Positions 5,924 to 14,148 of a stretch of 19,176 bases of DNA are shown here, piece by piece. Made by a program: the position numbers and the translations under genes. The stretch's first letter is position 1; the number at the start of each line of letters is the position of its first letter. Below the pieces are notes generated by a model that was given only the letters and a program-made list of their open reading frames with translations, was not told the origin of the DNA and made no database searches. Origin of the DNA: Clostridiales bacterium UBA4706 (GTDB lineage: Bacteria; Bacillota; Clostridia; Oscillospirales; Oscillospiraceae); NCBI GenBank assembly GCA_002404605.1, contig DHKA01000012.1, positions 1 through 19,176 of the forward strand, written 5' to 3'.

Positions 5924-7228
5924 TCAGAGAATCTCGATGTTGCTGCGGTCGGCAACATCCTTCATCGCGTTCTTGGTGTCAAAAACGAATTTGGCGTTTT
6001 TCTGCACGAAGGCGTAGTCCACGTTCGTGTGCGCCGCCGTGACCATGACGAGATCGGCCTCACGGAGCGCTTCCTCCGTGAGCGCCGGAATGCCGGTCAT
6101 GCTCATGCCCTTCCAGCGGAAAGAGGGCACCCAGGGGTCGTAGTACGTGATCTCCGCGCCGCGCTTCTGGAGTTCCTTAATGACGTTGATCGCCGGGCTC
6201 TCACGGAAGTCGGCGATATTCTGCTTATAGGCGACGCCCAGCACGAGGATCTTCGCGCCGTTCATCGACTTTTTATAGCCGTTGAGAATGCGGGCGGCGC
6301 GGTCTACGCAGTATTCCGGCATACGGTCGTTGACGATCATGGACGTTTCGATCATCGAAGTGTGGAAGCCGTACTCGCGCGCCTTCCAGCTCAGATAGTA
6401 CGGATCGAGCGGTATGCAGTGGCCGCCGAGACCGGGGCCGGGGTAGAACGCCTGGAAGCCGTAGGGCTTGCTCTTGGCCGCGTCGATCACTTCCCAGATG
6501 TTGATGCCCATGCGGTCGCAGAGAATGGCAAGCTCGTTGATGAGGCCGATGTTCACGTTGCGGTAGGTGTTCTCGAGGATCTTCTCCATCTCGGCGATGG
6601 CGGGAGAGGATACCTTATAGACCGGCGCTTCGAGAACGGCCTCGTACATGGCCGCGGCGACCTCGGTGCACTCGCTTGTGCACCCGCCGACGACCTTGGG
6701 GGTGTTCTTCGTCTTATAGACCAGATTGCCCGGATCGACACGCTCGGGCGAGAAAGCAAGATAGAAGTCCTCGCCGCATTTGAGCCCGGACGTTTCGAGA
6801 ATGGGCTTGCAGAGTTCTTCCGTCGTGCCGGGATAGGTCGTGGATTCGAGCACGACGAGCATGTCCTTATGGACATAGGGTACAATGCTCTCCGTGGAAG
6901 CGCGGACGTAGCTGATGTCCGGCTGCTGGTGGGCGTCGAGCGGCGTCGGCACGCAGATGCACACGCAGTCGCACTTTGCGGCGTCGGCAAAGCTGGACGT
7001 GGCGACGAGCTGCCCGGCCTTGACGAGCGCTTCGAGATCCTCGCTCACCACATCGCCGATATAGTTTTTGCCGGCGTTGACCATGTCTACTTTTTTCTCC
7101 TGCACATCGAAGCCGTAGACCTTGAAGCCCGCTTTTGCCTTCTCCACTGCGAGCGGCAGGCCGACATAGCCGAGACCGATAACGCCGAGCGTGGCCTCTC
7201 TCGCGAGCAGCTTTTCCTTGAGTCCCAT
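5924..7228 (-). CDS. wbpA: UDP-GlcNAc 6-dehydrogenase (WbpA-like nucleotide-sugar dehydrogenase)
   Basis: A 434-residue UDP-glucose/GDP-mannose dehydrogenase family enzyme performing a four-electron NAD-dependent oxidation of C6 to a carboxylate. Visible features: Rossmann G18-L-G20-Y-V-G23, STTYPGTTEEL (130-139), FSPERVDPGN (159-168), K216 in AEMEKILENTYRNVN, and catalytic C271 in PGPGLGGHCIPLDPYYLSW. The N-terminal GLPLAVEKAKAGF and the SPERVDPGN motif match the WbpA branch acting on UDP-GlcNAc. WecC-type UDP-ManNAc dehydrogenase is the alternative, because a 2-epimerase is also in the cluster. Start ATG 7228, preceded by a GAGGA box and its own promoter at 7285-7313. It is the first gene of the nucleotide-sugar sub-operon. 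Confidence 0.93.
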   Translation of the reverse strand: MGLKEKLLAREATLGVIGLGYVGLPLAVEKAKAGFKVYGFDVQEKKVDMVNAGKNYIGDVVSEDLEALVKAGQLVATSSFADAAKCDCVCICVPTPLDAHQQPDISYVRASTESIVPYVHKDMLVVLESTTYPGTTEELCKPILETSGLKCGEDFYLAFSPERVDPGNLVYKTKNTPKVVGGCTSECTEVAAAMYEAVLEAPVYKVSSPAIAEMEKILENTYRNVNIGLINELAILCDRMGINIWEVIDAAKSKPYGFQAFYPGPGLGGHCIPLDPYYLSWKAREYGFHTSMIETSMIVNDRMPEYCVDRAARILNGYKKSMNGAKILVLGVAYKQNIADFRESPAINVIKELQKRGAEITYYDPWVPSFRWKGMSMTGIPALTEEALREADLVMVTAAHTNVDYAFVQKNAKFVFDTKNAMKDVADRSNIEIL

Positions 7229-7284
7229 AGGTATTTCCTCGATTCCGTTACGAAATTGAAACTACTGTTATTTCCAACTTAGAA

Positions 7285-7313
7285 ATGATAGCACAGTTGC
7301 CGCAGCATTTCAA
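7285..7313 (-). promoter_or_regulatory. Internal promoter for wbpA and the nucleotide-sugar genes
   Basis: On the minus strand, TTGAAA (rc of 7308-7313), a 17-bp spacer and TATCAT (rc of 7285-7290), about 55 bp before the wbpA start. The surrounding 90 bp between the flippase and wbpA is distinctly AT-rich for this window. No terminator separates the flippase from this promoter, so it probably adds to read-through transcription. Confidence 0.75.
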
Positions 7314-7321
7314 CAAAAAGA

Positions 7322-8890
7322 CTATTTCCCCGCTTTTTTCTTCAGACCGCGGAGGAGACCGAGCGCCGTATCACGAAGATAGACGAAGTTTTCGTTCTTC
7401 CGGAACAGCAAAAACCAGAGTCCGTTCGGCACGGCAAGGCACAAAAGCAGCCGTAAAAGAAAGTTTGTCACCGTGTATTCGGAGAATGGCAGGGCAAGCG
7501 CGTACACCAGCGCGCCGGTCGCCGCGGTGAGCGCGAGATAGCCGAAGTACTGCCGGTAATACCCCCACGCTTTTTTGTGGAACACCTCGCGGAAAACGAG
7601 GACCGGGTCAAACGAGAGCATGATAAAGAGGCTCGCCGTTGTGCCGACAAGCGCGCCGGTCACACCGAGCCCCGCCGGTCCGACCAGAACGATCGACAGC
7701 ACGGCGTTGAATACCGACGAGAAAATGTAGCGGTATTTTGTCTGCCAGTACAGGCCGTTCGCGTCACGGTAGATGATGACCGCCTTGGCCATGCCCTCTA
7801 CGGCGAGATTGAACGCATAGAAAAGAACGCTGCCCGCCGGAAGGAGCCAGTCGGTGCTGTGCAGCCACACGCCGGCGATGAAATGATCGCTCAACATCCA
7901 GAGGCTGATGGCGGAAAAGCCGTAGATCCAGAAGCAGGTGAATTGCAGGTGGTTAAAAAAGCTCTCCTTCTTCTCCACGGACTCCACGGCGCAGAGATTG
8001 CCGACGCTCGCCGTCAGCGGGTCGAGCACCGTGCGGATGACGCTGACGACATACTGCCGGAGCGCCACATAGTTTGTAAATACGCCGCTGTACGCAACGC
8101 CCACCATGGCGGAAATGACCGTGGTATCGATACCGTCATTCAGCACGCGGCAGACGTTGTTGGTGAACATCCCGGCAACGTTGCGGAAAATGCCGCCGCG
8201 TTCCTCCGGGGTAAGGGCGCGGGCGTCATTTTCCCGCAGCCAGGGATAGAGCTTGCGGCAGCGGACGCGGGTCAGGAGATTCTGCACCACCGTAAAGGCC
8301 GCGCCGATCCCGGTAAATACGTAAAAACAGAGGGCCGGGGTATTGCGCAGCGCGAAGAGCACGGCCGCCTTGACGATCGTGGAGGCCGTCTGCGTGAAAT
8401 ACGTGATGCGCGTGACGACATACTTTCGCTGATCGGACTGCAGCACCGTGCCGAGATAGGCAAAAAACCAGTACGTCGAGACCGTTTCCGCAAGATACAG
8501 GCAGTATACGATGCGGATATCGACAAGCTCCGTGGAGTTCTTGAGAAGGTACGGCAGCACGGGGATCAGCGCGAGACCGACGGCGACGATAACAAAGCCG
8601 ATGATCCGGTACGCCCGGCGGTAAAACGCAACGAGCGCCTTGGCCTGCTCGGTGTTTTTCTCCGCCATGGGCTTGTACATTGCATAGACGATCGCGCCGT
8701 CAATGCCGAGATTGGCAAGATTCAGCACCTGCAGCACGCCCGAGAGCACGCCGTTGATACCGGCATATTCCTTGCCGAGAAAATAGAGGAACACCGTGCG
8801 CAGCGCAAAGTTGAGCACGATGTTGAGGATCTGCCCAAAAGCCCCGGTCAGAATGTTCGTTATGGAGTTTTTGATTCGACTGGACGCCAA
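7322..8890 (-). CDS. Wzx-type polysaccharide flippase (MOP superfamily)
   Basis: A 522-residue integral membrane protein with about 12-14 hydrophobic segments spread over its full length, matching the usual size of Wzx/MATE-like oligosaccharide translocases. The amphipathic N-terminus (SSRIKNSITNILTGAFGQI) and the following LRTVFLYFLGKEYAGINGV are typical of this family. It would flip the lipid-linked repeat unit across the cytoplasmic membrane. The start appears to be TTG at 8890, with AAAGGG 6 nt upstream; no in-frame ATG occurs nearby. It begins 2 bp after the stop of the preceding glycosyltransferase gene, so it is probably translationally coupled. The polymer it exports is inferred from the cluster. 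Confidence 0.9.
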   Translation of the reverse strand: MASSRIKNSITNILTGAFGQILNIVLNFALRTVFLYFLGKEYAGINGVLSGVLQVLNLANLGIDGAIVYAMYKPMAEKNTEQAKALVAFYRRAYRIIGFVIVAVGLALIPVLPYLLKNSTELVDIRIVYCLYLAETVSTYWFFAYLGTVLQSDQRKYVVTRITYFTQTASTIVKAAVLFALRNTPALCFYVFTGIGAAFTVVQNLLTRVRCRKLYPWLRENDARALTPEERGGIFRNVAGMFTNNVCRVLNDGIDTTVISAMVGVAYSGVFTNYVALRQYVVSVIRTVLDPLTASVGNLCAVESVEKKESFFNHLQFTCFWIYGFSAISLWMLSDHFIAGVWLHSTDWLLPAGSVLFYAFNLAVEGMAKAVIIYRDANGLYWQTKYRYIFSSVFNAVLSIVLVGPAGLGVTGALVGTTASLFIMLSFDPVLVFREVFHKKAWGYYRQYFGYLALTAATGALVYALALPFSEYTVTNFLLRLLLCLAVPNGLWFLLFRKNENFVYLRDTALGLLRGLKKKAGK

Positions 8891-8892
8891 TG

Positions 8893-10020
8893 TTAACCCT
8901 TTCTTCGCGCCGTCAGGCTCTCATATATGTCTGTGAGCTGCCGCGCGACGCCCTCGCCGGAGAAGTTTTCCCGGCAGTAGTTCCGGATCGTCTGCGGATC
9001 GTAGGAATCGTAATGCTCCATCACGGAGATCATCGCATCGGCGAGCTGCGGGACGTTTTCCGTATCGACGGCCAGCCCCGTTTCGGGCGTTGTGAGCATC
9101 GTCCACGCGCCGATCTTCGTTTGAATGATGGGAAGGCCGCACGCCATCGCCTCAATGTACACGACGCCGAACGTCTCCGCGCGGCTCGGCAGGACAAAGA
9201 TCTGGTTCTCGCGCATATACTGCGCGCACTCCTCGCGGGAGATGCGCCCGGTGAAGCGAAAGGCGCCGCCCAGATCGTACCGCTTCACCAGCTCCGGGTA
9301 ATCCTGCTCCTTATCCTCGCCGCCGCACACGGTGAGGCGTGTGTTCGGGTATTTTTTATGCACGGCGTCGAACGCTTCCAGCAGGATGTCAAAGCCCTTT
9401 TTATAGAGCATGCCGCCCACGGAGATAAAGCCGAACGTTTCACCGGGATTGCGGCGCAGACCGCCTTCAAAGAAGCGGTCGCTGACCATGTTGGGAACGA
9501 CCTGAATGTCCTTATTCGTGCAGTAGGGCCGGATGTGCTCGCGCAGCCCGGGGCTTACGGCGAGCACGGCGTCGCAGGAATCAAAGTCGCGGCGGATCTG
9601 CCGCAGCTCCTTTTCCGAGAGCATGTGCCGCTCGAACCATGTCGCGTGCTCCGTGCAGACGAGCGGGACGCGCAGCATGGCGCGCAGGGCCTTTCCGTAG
9701 CGAAGGGTATAAAAGGAATGGGCGTGAATGATCTCCGGCGGGCAGTCGGCGCAGTCCGTGCGCAGGATGCGCCGCATCTCGCGCAGAAATACGAAATAGG
9801 TCAGATGAAACCGCACCGGCTTCGCGTGGATGAGATATTCCGTGAGATTGCCGCTCACCGTCTTTTCGGTCTCCGTGCCGTTTTTCCCGTCGGCATAACA
9901 GGCAAACACCGTAACGCGGTGCCCGAGCGCGGCCAGCGCCTCCGCCTGCTCTCGGAAGAAGGAGCCGTTCACCGGATTGTCCGGCGTGCGGTACCAGGAC
10001 GGCAGGATCAATATATGCAT
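8893..10020 (-). CDS. GT4-family glycosyltransferase (GT-B fold)
   Basis: A 375-residue glycosyltransferase group 1 enzyme. The N-terminal acceptor domain has ILPSWYRTPDNPVNGSFFREQ and HAHSFYTLRYGK. The donor domain carries the retaining E-x7-E motif (E282 and E290 in SRAETFGVVYIEAMACGLP). Start ATG 10020 is chosen because GGAGGA lies about 7 nt upstream and the family N-terminus (MHILILPSWY) begins there; the frame stays open upstream only through the hairpin array. It is clearly related to the GT4 at 12994-14136 and may be its paralog. Donor and linkage unknown. Confidence 0.92.
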   Translation of the reverse strand: MHILILPSWYRTPDNPVNGSFFREQAEALAALGHRVTVFACYADGKNGTETEKTVSGNLTEYLIHAKPVRFHLTYFVFLREMRRILRTDCADCPPEIIHAHSFYTLRYGKALRAMLRVPLVCTEHATWFERHMLSEKELRQIRRDFDSCDAVLAVSPGLREHIRPYCTNKDIQVVPNMVSDRFFEGGLRRNPGETFGFISVGGMLYKKGFDILLEAFDAVHKKYPNTRLTVCGGEDKEQDYPELVKRYDLGGAFRFTGRISREECAQYMRENQIFVLPSRAETFGVVYIEAMACGLPIIQTKIGAWTMLTTPETGLAVDTENVPQLADAMISVMEHYDSYDPQTIRNYCRENFSGEGVARQLTDIYESLTARRKG

Positions 10021-10043
10021 AGACGTTCCTCCGGTCTGCACTC

Positions 10044-10144
10044 TCAAACGAGACCCACTGCGTCGGGCTCTCGTTTGAAAAGGCTGCGGCTCGCCGCAGC
10101 GCACTCGCTGTGCGCCGATGGCGCACAACTCGCACGTTTGCGAG
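10044..10144. repeat. Array of five consecutive hairpins (REP-like element or operon attenuator)
   Basis: About 100 bp of almost unbroken dyad symmetry between two glycosyltransferase genes. The stems are: 10044-10056 with 10065-10078 (one bulge); 10083-10089 with 10094-10100 (7 bp, loop CTCG); 10099-10104 with 10110-10115 (6 bp); 10110-10116 with 10120-10126 (7 bp, loop GAT); and 10129-10134 with 10139-10144 (6 bp, loop CGTT). The third and fourth share GTGCGC, so they exclude each other. On the minus strand the second stem is followed by CCTTTTC, a weak terminator-like tract. No protein is predicted here. Confidence 0.75.
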
Positions 10145-10150
10145 CCGAAC

Positions 10151-11221
10151 TTATGTATCTCGCTTTTCCGTAAGTTCGCGCACGACCTGCTTTGCGCGGT
10201 CGCTCCATGAGTTTCCGTTCAAAAAGAGTTTCCGCGCGTCAGCGGCGAAATGCTCGCGCTCGCGCAGCACCTGCCGCACCGCCTCGGCGATCGCCTCGGG
10301 GGTGCGCGCGGCGCGCATGCCGCAGCCCGCGCGCTCCACCATCCGCTCCATCTCCGCCGCGCCGCTCACGACGAGCGGCAGGCCGTACCCGAGATATTCA
10401 AAGATCTTGATGGACGCGGTCAGATTGGCGTAGGCCAGGCCGTCGTACACCGCCATGGCGAGCCCCGCTCTTCTGTACAGCGGCTCCAGCTCGTCCGCGG
10501 AAGCATGGTGCACTTCAAGCCAGGGCGCGTTTTTGCACGGATGCTCTACGCCCGACCACTCGCTCTCCCGGCAGACGAGAATGAGCCGGTAGGTCTCCCC
10601 GCTGCGGTTGAGCCGCTCAAAGGCATCGAGCAGGAGCGTTCCGCCGTAGGTCTGCACGATGCCGCCGACATAAATGCACGTGTTCTTCTCCGGCGCGGAA
10701 AGGCCGAGCTTGTTCACGCCGCCCGGCGGCAGAGCGCGCATATCGTCATAATCAAAAATGTCGAAAAAGCAGCGCGTCGGGAAATACACGATATCCATAA
10801 GGCGCAGTATCTCGTCCGTGCGCTTCTGCTTCCAGTCAAGATACTTCTCTTTGAGCGTACCGGCCAAGCCGCCGCGCGGGGGAAAAAGCTCCGGAAATCG
10901 GCGATGACAGTCGCGGTAATAGTACCCCATCGGGATGCCCAGCCGGTGGATCTTGCGGATGAGCCGGTAGTCGCAGTCCATGAGGATCGGATAGACCGGC
11001 GATTCAAAATAGCAAAGATCCGGCGGCGTCTCATCGAGCCAGCGGGAGACCTCTTCCACGGCAGCGCGGCGGAGCTCCCATGCATCGCGGTTCTGGCTGA
11101 CGGCAAGGAGCTTCACCTCGTGCCCTTCGTCCAGAAAGGCCCGGTACATCCGCTGCGGGCGCATGGAGGAGCCGAACTGCGTGGCTTTGAAGTCGATATA
11201 GGCGACATATAAAATTCTCAC
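10151..11221 (-). CDS. GT-B fold glycosyltransferase (group 1/GT4-like)
   Basis: A 356-residue glycosyltransferase. The N-terminal half has MRILYVAYIDF and PQRMYRAFLDEGHEVKLL, a Rossmann-like acceptor domain. The C-terminal half has IYVGGIVQTYGGTLLLDAF (183-201) and the donor-site segment IKIFEYLGYGLPLVVS (271-286). It lacks the tidy E-x7-E motif of the two closest GT4 neighbours, with E275 the probable equivalent, so it is a more divergent member. Start is GTG at 11221, 7 nt after the stop of the upstream gene, with GAAGGAG spanning that stop, which implies coupled translation. An ATG candidate close to the stop (in GTAATG) is out of frame. Donor and linkage unknown. Confidence 0.88.
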   Translation of the reverse strand: MRILYVAYIDFKATQFGSSMRPQRMYRAFLDEGHEVKLLAVSQNRDAWELRRAAVEEVSRWLDETPPDLCYFESPVYPILMDCDYRLIRKIHRLGIPMGYYYRDCHRRFPELFPPRGGLAGTLKEKYLDWKQKRTDEILRLMDIVYFPTRCFFDIFDYDDMRALPPGGVNKLGLSAPEKNTCIYVGGIVQTYGGTLLLDAFERLNRSGETYRLILVCRESEWSGVEHPCKNAPWLEVHHASADELEPLYRRAGLAMAVYDGLAYANLTASIKIFEYLGYGLPLVVSGAAEMERMVERAGCGMRAARTPEAIAEAVRQVLREREHFAADARKLFLNGNSWSDRAKQVVRELTEKRDT

Positions 11222-11228
11222 GGCGTCA

Positions 11229-12959
11229 TTACTCCTTCCCTGCCGGGCGGAAATACTGTCCGAGGGCCGATAAGACCGTCAGCACAAGGCACCGCTCTTC
11301 GGCGTTTCCGGCCGCATACAGTCCGCGCAGATCGCTTAGGAGCGTCTCCGGAATACCGGCAGGCAGATCATCGTAGGCGCTCTTTTCGTAAGCGTCCATA
11401 TACTCGCGCTGCTTTGTGCCGCGCCGGGACAGATAGTCCAGCGGATTCATGCTGAAGCGCGCCTTTTCCCGCATGCCGAGAAGCTCCAGCAGCTTGTCCG
11501 GCCCGCGCTTTTTCAGCCGATGCCAGAACTTCTGCACGCGGTTGTCGGTGATCTTCCCGCCGGTCCCCTCCCACGGGATCTCTGCCGCCGCGCTGTAGTA
11601 TTCGGTGACCCAGCGGTTATAGAGCTTGCGGTTCGTCCGCATTTCCATCGGGATATCGAGACAGAGCTGCAAAAACTCCGTATCCATAAAGGGCGATACC
11701 GGCTCGGCAAAATTGCGCCGCAGCTGGTGCGTGCTGCACGCGCCCTGAAACGCTCTCGTATACGGCAGATACAGCTCGTGGTCGGAGAAGCTGTCGTGGT
11801 AGCCGTTTTCCTCCAGACGGTCGGAAAGCCGCTCGGAAACGCGCTTGCGCGGCAGATTGCGGCGCATTTCCTCCGCGCTTTTGCAGAAGCAGCCGATGAC
11901 GGCGTCGCCGATCTGCCCGGTGTGGTCAAGACCGAAGCGCGAAAAGTCCAGCGCTTCAAGTGCGCGCCGCCCGCCGGTGATCGCCTCATAGGAGCTGAGA
12001 CCGCCGAGCATGAAGGTGTTGGTGTCGATATCAAAGAAGAAACTGCCGTCGTTGAGCGGCTTTATGAAAAGCTCGTCCTGCCAGTGCTCGGCGATCTGCC
12101 GGGAATAGCGCTCGTCAAGATAGCCGGACATGCCGTAGGTCAGAAGCTGGATGTGGCGCGGCTTCATCGTGTGCGCCGTCCACATGCTCATGCGCGCGTC
12201 CATGCCGCCGCTGATCTCAGCGAAATGCTGCGCTTTGTATTCCTCGTCCTTGGCATATTCCCGCTCCACGGCGCGGCGGAAGGCTTCGTCCATCGCCTGC
12301 AATATCTCCGCGTCCGTTTTTCCGGCGAAACGCTCGGGGTGCTTTTCAAAGCGGTGATACTCCCGGACCTCCGCCCTTCCCCGGCTCACACGCAGATACG
12401 TGCCGCCGCGAAGACGGCGTACCTCCCGCGCATACGTGCGGTCGGACTCCATGTAGCCGAACGTCAGGATTTCATAGGCCGCCTGTACATCCGGCGAGAG
12501 GGAAACGCCCTTTTCCCGGCAGGCGTCCAGAACATAGTTTACCTGCGAGCCGGCGTAGAATTTCCCGCCGGAGAGCGCGTAGTAAACCGTCGCATCGCCG
12601 ATCGGGTTGGTGTAAACGAGCCAAAGCTCCTCCGCGCGGATGTACATGGCGCAGGAAAAGGAGCCGCACAGTTTCAATACAAAGCTCTCGCCGAGCTCGG
12701 CATACATCCGGCGCAGCAGACCGTGCACCGTGCCGCAGCCGTACTCACGAAAAAGCTCCGCTTTATTCAGAAGGACGCCCTCGCTTATAACGGCGCCCTC
12801 GGCGTCGGCGAAAAACGCCTTATCCGCCAGAAAAGAGCGGAGCGTATTCCGGCGCGCCGTCCCGTCCGGGAGAGGCAGCGTCTCCGAAACGCAGCGCTTC
12901 GGGAAGAGATTATAGAGATCCGTTTCGCACCGGTCGCTGCTGACAAAAAAGCCCGGCAT
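11229..12959 (-). CDS. Asparagine-synthase-like amidotransferase lacking the glutaminase nucleophile
   Basis: A 576-residue AsnB-like protein. Residues 1 to about 200 resemble the Ntn glutaminase domain (GSFSCAMY at 99-106, YTNPIGDATVYY at 116-127), but position 2 is Pro, not the catalytic Cys, so glutamine hydrolysis should be lost. Residues about 215-576 form the ATP-pyrophosphatase-type synthetase domain with P-loop S250-G-G-M-D-A255, where the usual final Ser is Ala. Relatives in O-antigen and capsule clusters are thought to amidate uronic-acid carboxylates. Next to a uronic-acid nucleotide-sugar pathway, uronamide formation is the likely job, but it is unproven. ATG 12959 has AAGGAG 8 nt upstream. 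Confidence 0.85.
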   Translation of the reverse strand: MPGFFVSSDRCETDLYNLFPKRCVSETLPLPDGTARRNTLRSFLADKAFFADAEGAVISEGVLLNKAELFREYGCGTVHGLLRRMYAELGESFVLKLCGSFSCAMYIRAEELWLVYTNPIGDATVYYALSGGKFYAGSQVNYVLDACREKGVSLSPDVQAAYEILTFGYMESDRTYAREVRRLRGGTYLRVSRGRAEVREYHRFEKHPERFAGKTDAEILQAMDEAFRRAVEREYAKDEEYKAQHFAEISGGMDARMSMWTAHTMKPRHIQLLTYGMSGYLDERYSRQIAEHWQDELFIKPLNDGSFFFDIDTNTFMLGGLSSYEAITGGRRALEALDFSRFGLDHTGQIGDAVIGCFCKSAEEMRRNLPRKRVSERLSDRLEENGYHDSFSDHELYLPYTRAFQGACSTHQLRRNFAEPVSPFMDTEFLQLCLDIPMEMRTNRKLYNRWVTEYYSAAAEIPWEGTGGKITDNRVQKFWHRLKKRGPDKLLELLGMREKARFSMNPLDYLSRRGTKQREYMDAYEKSAYDDLPAGIPETLLSDLRGLYAAGNAEERCLVLTVLSALGQYFRPAGKE

Positions 12960-12993
12960 GGTACACGCTCCTTTTCTGGGTAAAAAATAATGT

Positions 12994-14136
12994 TTAATGT
13001 CCGCGGTTTTTCAAAACCGCCGTATAGATCCCAGTGAGCCGCGCGGCGATGGTCTCGGGGGCGAATTTCCGGCGGATATCCGCGGAGATCGCCGCGCTGT
13101 CGTAGTCTTCACGGCGGAGCATCATGCGCTCCATGGCAGCGGTGAGAGCGCTCTCATCGTCCACGGGGATCAGAATGCCGTTTTCCTCCGTAACAAAATC
13201 CTCCGGGCCGCCGCAGCGCGTGGCGATCACGGGAAGCCCCACCGCCATCGCTTCGATGTACACAACGCCGAAGGTTTCCCGCCGGGACGCCAGCACGAAG
13301 GCGTCCATCTGCGCATACGCTTCGCCGAGTTCCTTTCGGGTACACTGGCCGCGGAAATCCACGCGGCCGCGGATGCCCTCGGTCTCCGCGAGCTTTTCCA
13401 AGGTTTCCCGCTCCGGCCCGTCGCCGAACACCGTGAGCGTCAAGTCATACCCCCGGCGGCAAAGCTCCCCGGCGGCGCGGAGCAGAAGATCGTACCCCTT
13501 CCGCTGGAGAAGAAAGCCGCTCGCCGCAAAGCGGAACGGTTTTCCGGGCGCATTGCTCTCTTTCACCGCGCCGAAGCTCTGCGTATCGATGATGTTGGGA
13601 ACGACCGCCGCCCGCTCGCCGGTGCAGCGGAGAATGCTCTCCGCGAGCAGCGAGCTTACCGCGAGCAGCGCGTCGGCGAGCGGATACGTTTTCCGCATCG
13701 TTTTCACCAGTGCCGCGCCCGGATCGGGGGCGTTGAGCGCCGAGGTGTGCTCCGTGATGACCAGAGGGAGATTTTCGTCCCGGCAGACCGGCGCGGCGAT
13801 CGCCGCCGCGCCGAGAAAGTGCGCGTGGACGATGTCCGGTGCGCCGCGCTCGGCGCACACGCGGCGCAGTACGGCGCGGAAGCACGCCCCGCCCACCGGC
13901 TCATACGCCGCGCGCAGCGGGCTGACGGGAAGGCTGTAAATGTATACGTTCAGCCCGTCCTCTACAAAATGACGCAGACCGAGCGGCCGGCGGTGGCGCG
14001 CCGAGCGCAGATCGACGGCGGCATAGGTGACCGTGTGGCCCGCACTCTGTAAAGCGCGCGCCTGATCTCTTTCAAACACGCCCTCCAGCGGGTCCGAAGG
14101 GTTCGGATAGTCGGAGGCGACGACGAGAATGTGCAT
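12994..14136 (-). CDS. GT4-family glycosyltransferase (GT-B fold)
   Basis: A 380-residue retaining glycosyltransferase. The N-terminus is MHILVVASDYPNPSDPLEGV; HAHFLGAAAIAAP (104-116) and ITEHTSALN (127-135) lie in the acceptor domain, and the donor domain has ASGFLLQRKGYDLLLRA (205-221) and the E-x7-E motif E287/E295 in RRETFGVVYIEAMAVGLPVI. The last segment is nearly identical to the one in the GT4 at 8893-10020, suggesting duplication followed by divergence, with the asparagine-synthase-like gene and another glycosyltransferase gene now between them. ATG 14136 follows AAAGGGAG closely and lies 12 nt after the wbpG stop. Donor and linkage unknown. Confidence 0.92.
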   Translation of the reverse strand: MHILVVASDYPNPSDPLEGVFERDQARALQSAGHTVTYAAVDLRSARHRRPLGLRHFVEDGLNVYIYSLPVSPLRAAYEPVGGACFRAVLRRVCAERGAPDIVHAHFLGAAAIAAPVCRDENLPLVITEHTSALNAPDPGAALVKTMRKTYPLADALLAVSSLLAESILRCTGERAAVVPNIIDTQSFGAVKESNAPGKPFRFAASGFLLQRKGYDLLLRAAGELCRRGYDLTLTVFGDGPERETLEKLAETEGIRGRVDFRGQCTRKELGEAYAQMDAFVLASRRETFGVVYIEAMAVGLPVIATRCGGPEDFVTEENGILIPVDDESALTAAMERMMLRREDYDSAAISADIRRKFAPETIAARLTGIYTAVLKNRGH

Positions 14137-14148
14137 AGCCGCTCCCTT

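Noticed and set aside
4811..7282. An 823-codon open frame on the plus strand opposite wbpB and wbpA
   Set aside because: It is a shadow of GC-rich minus-strand codons. It is Arg/His/Val-rich without any domain and lies opposite two firmly identified genes.
10021..10128. N-terminal extension of the GT4 gene up to 10128
   Set aside because: It would be translated from the hairpin array; the family N-terminus and ribosome binding site point to 10020.
10044..10144. CRISPR-like array
   Set aside because: The palindromes differ from one another, are adjacent or overlapping rather than spaced, and no cas gene is nearby.
11520..12983. A 487-codon plus-strand frame and similar long plus frames at 7577-8896, 8890-10173, 14131-15318, 15222-16451 and 16249-17646
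   Set aside because: All lie antisense to recognised genes, show no family motif and are explained by codon bias.
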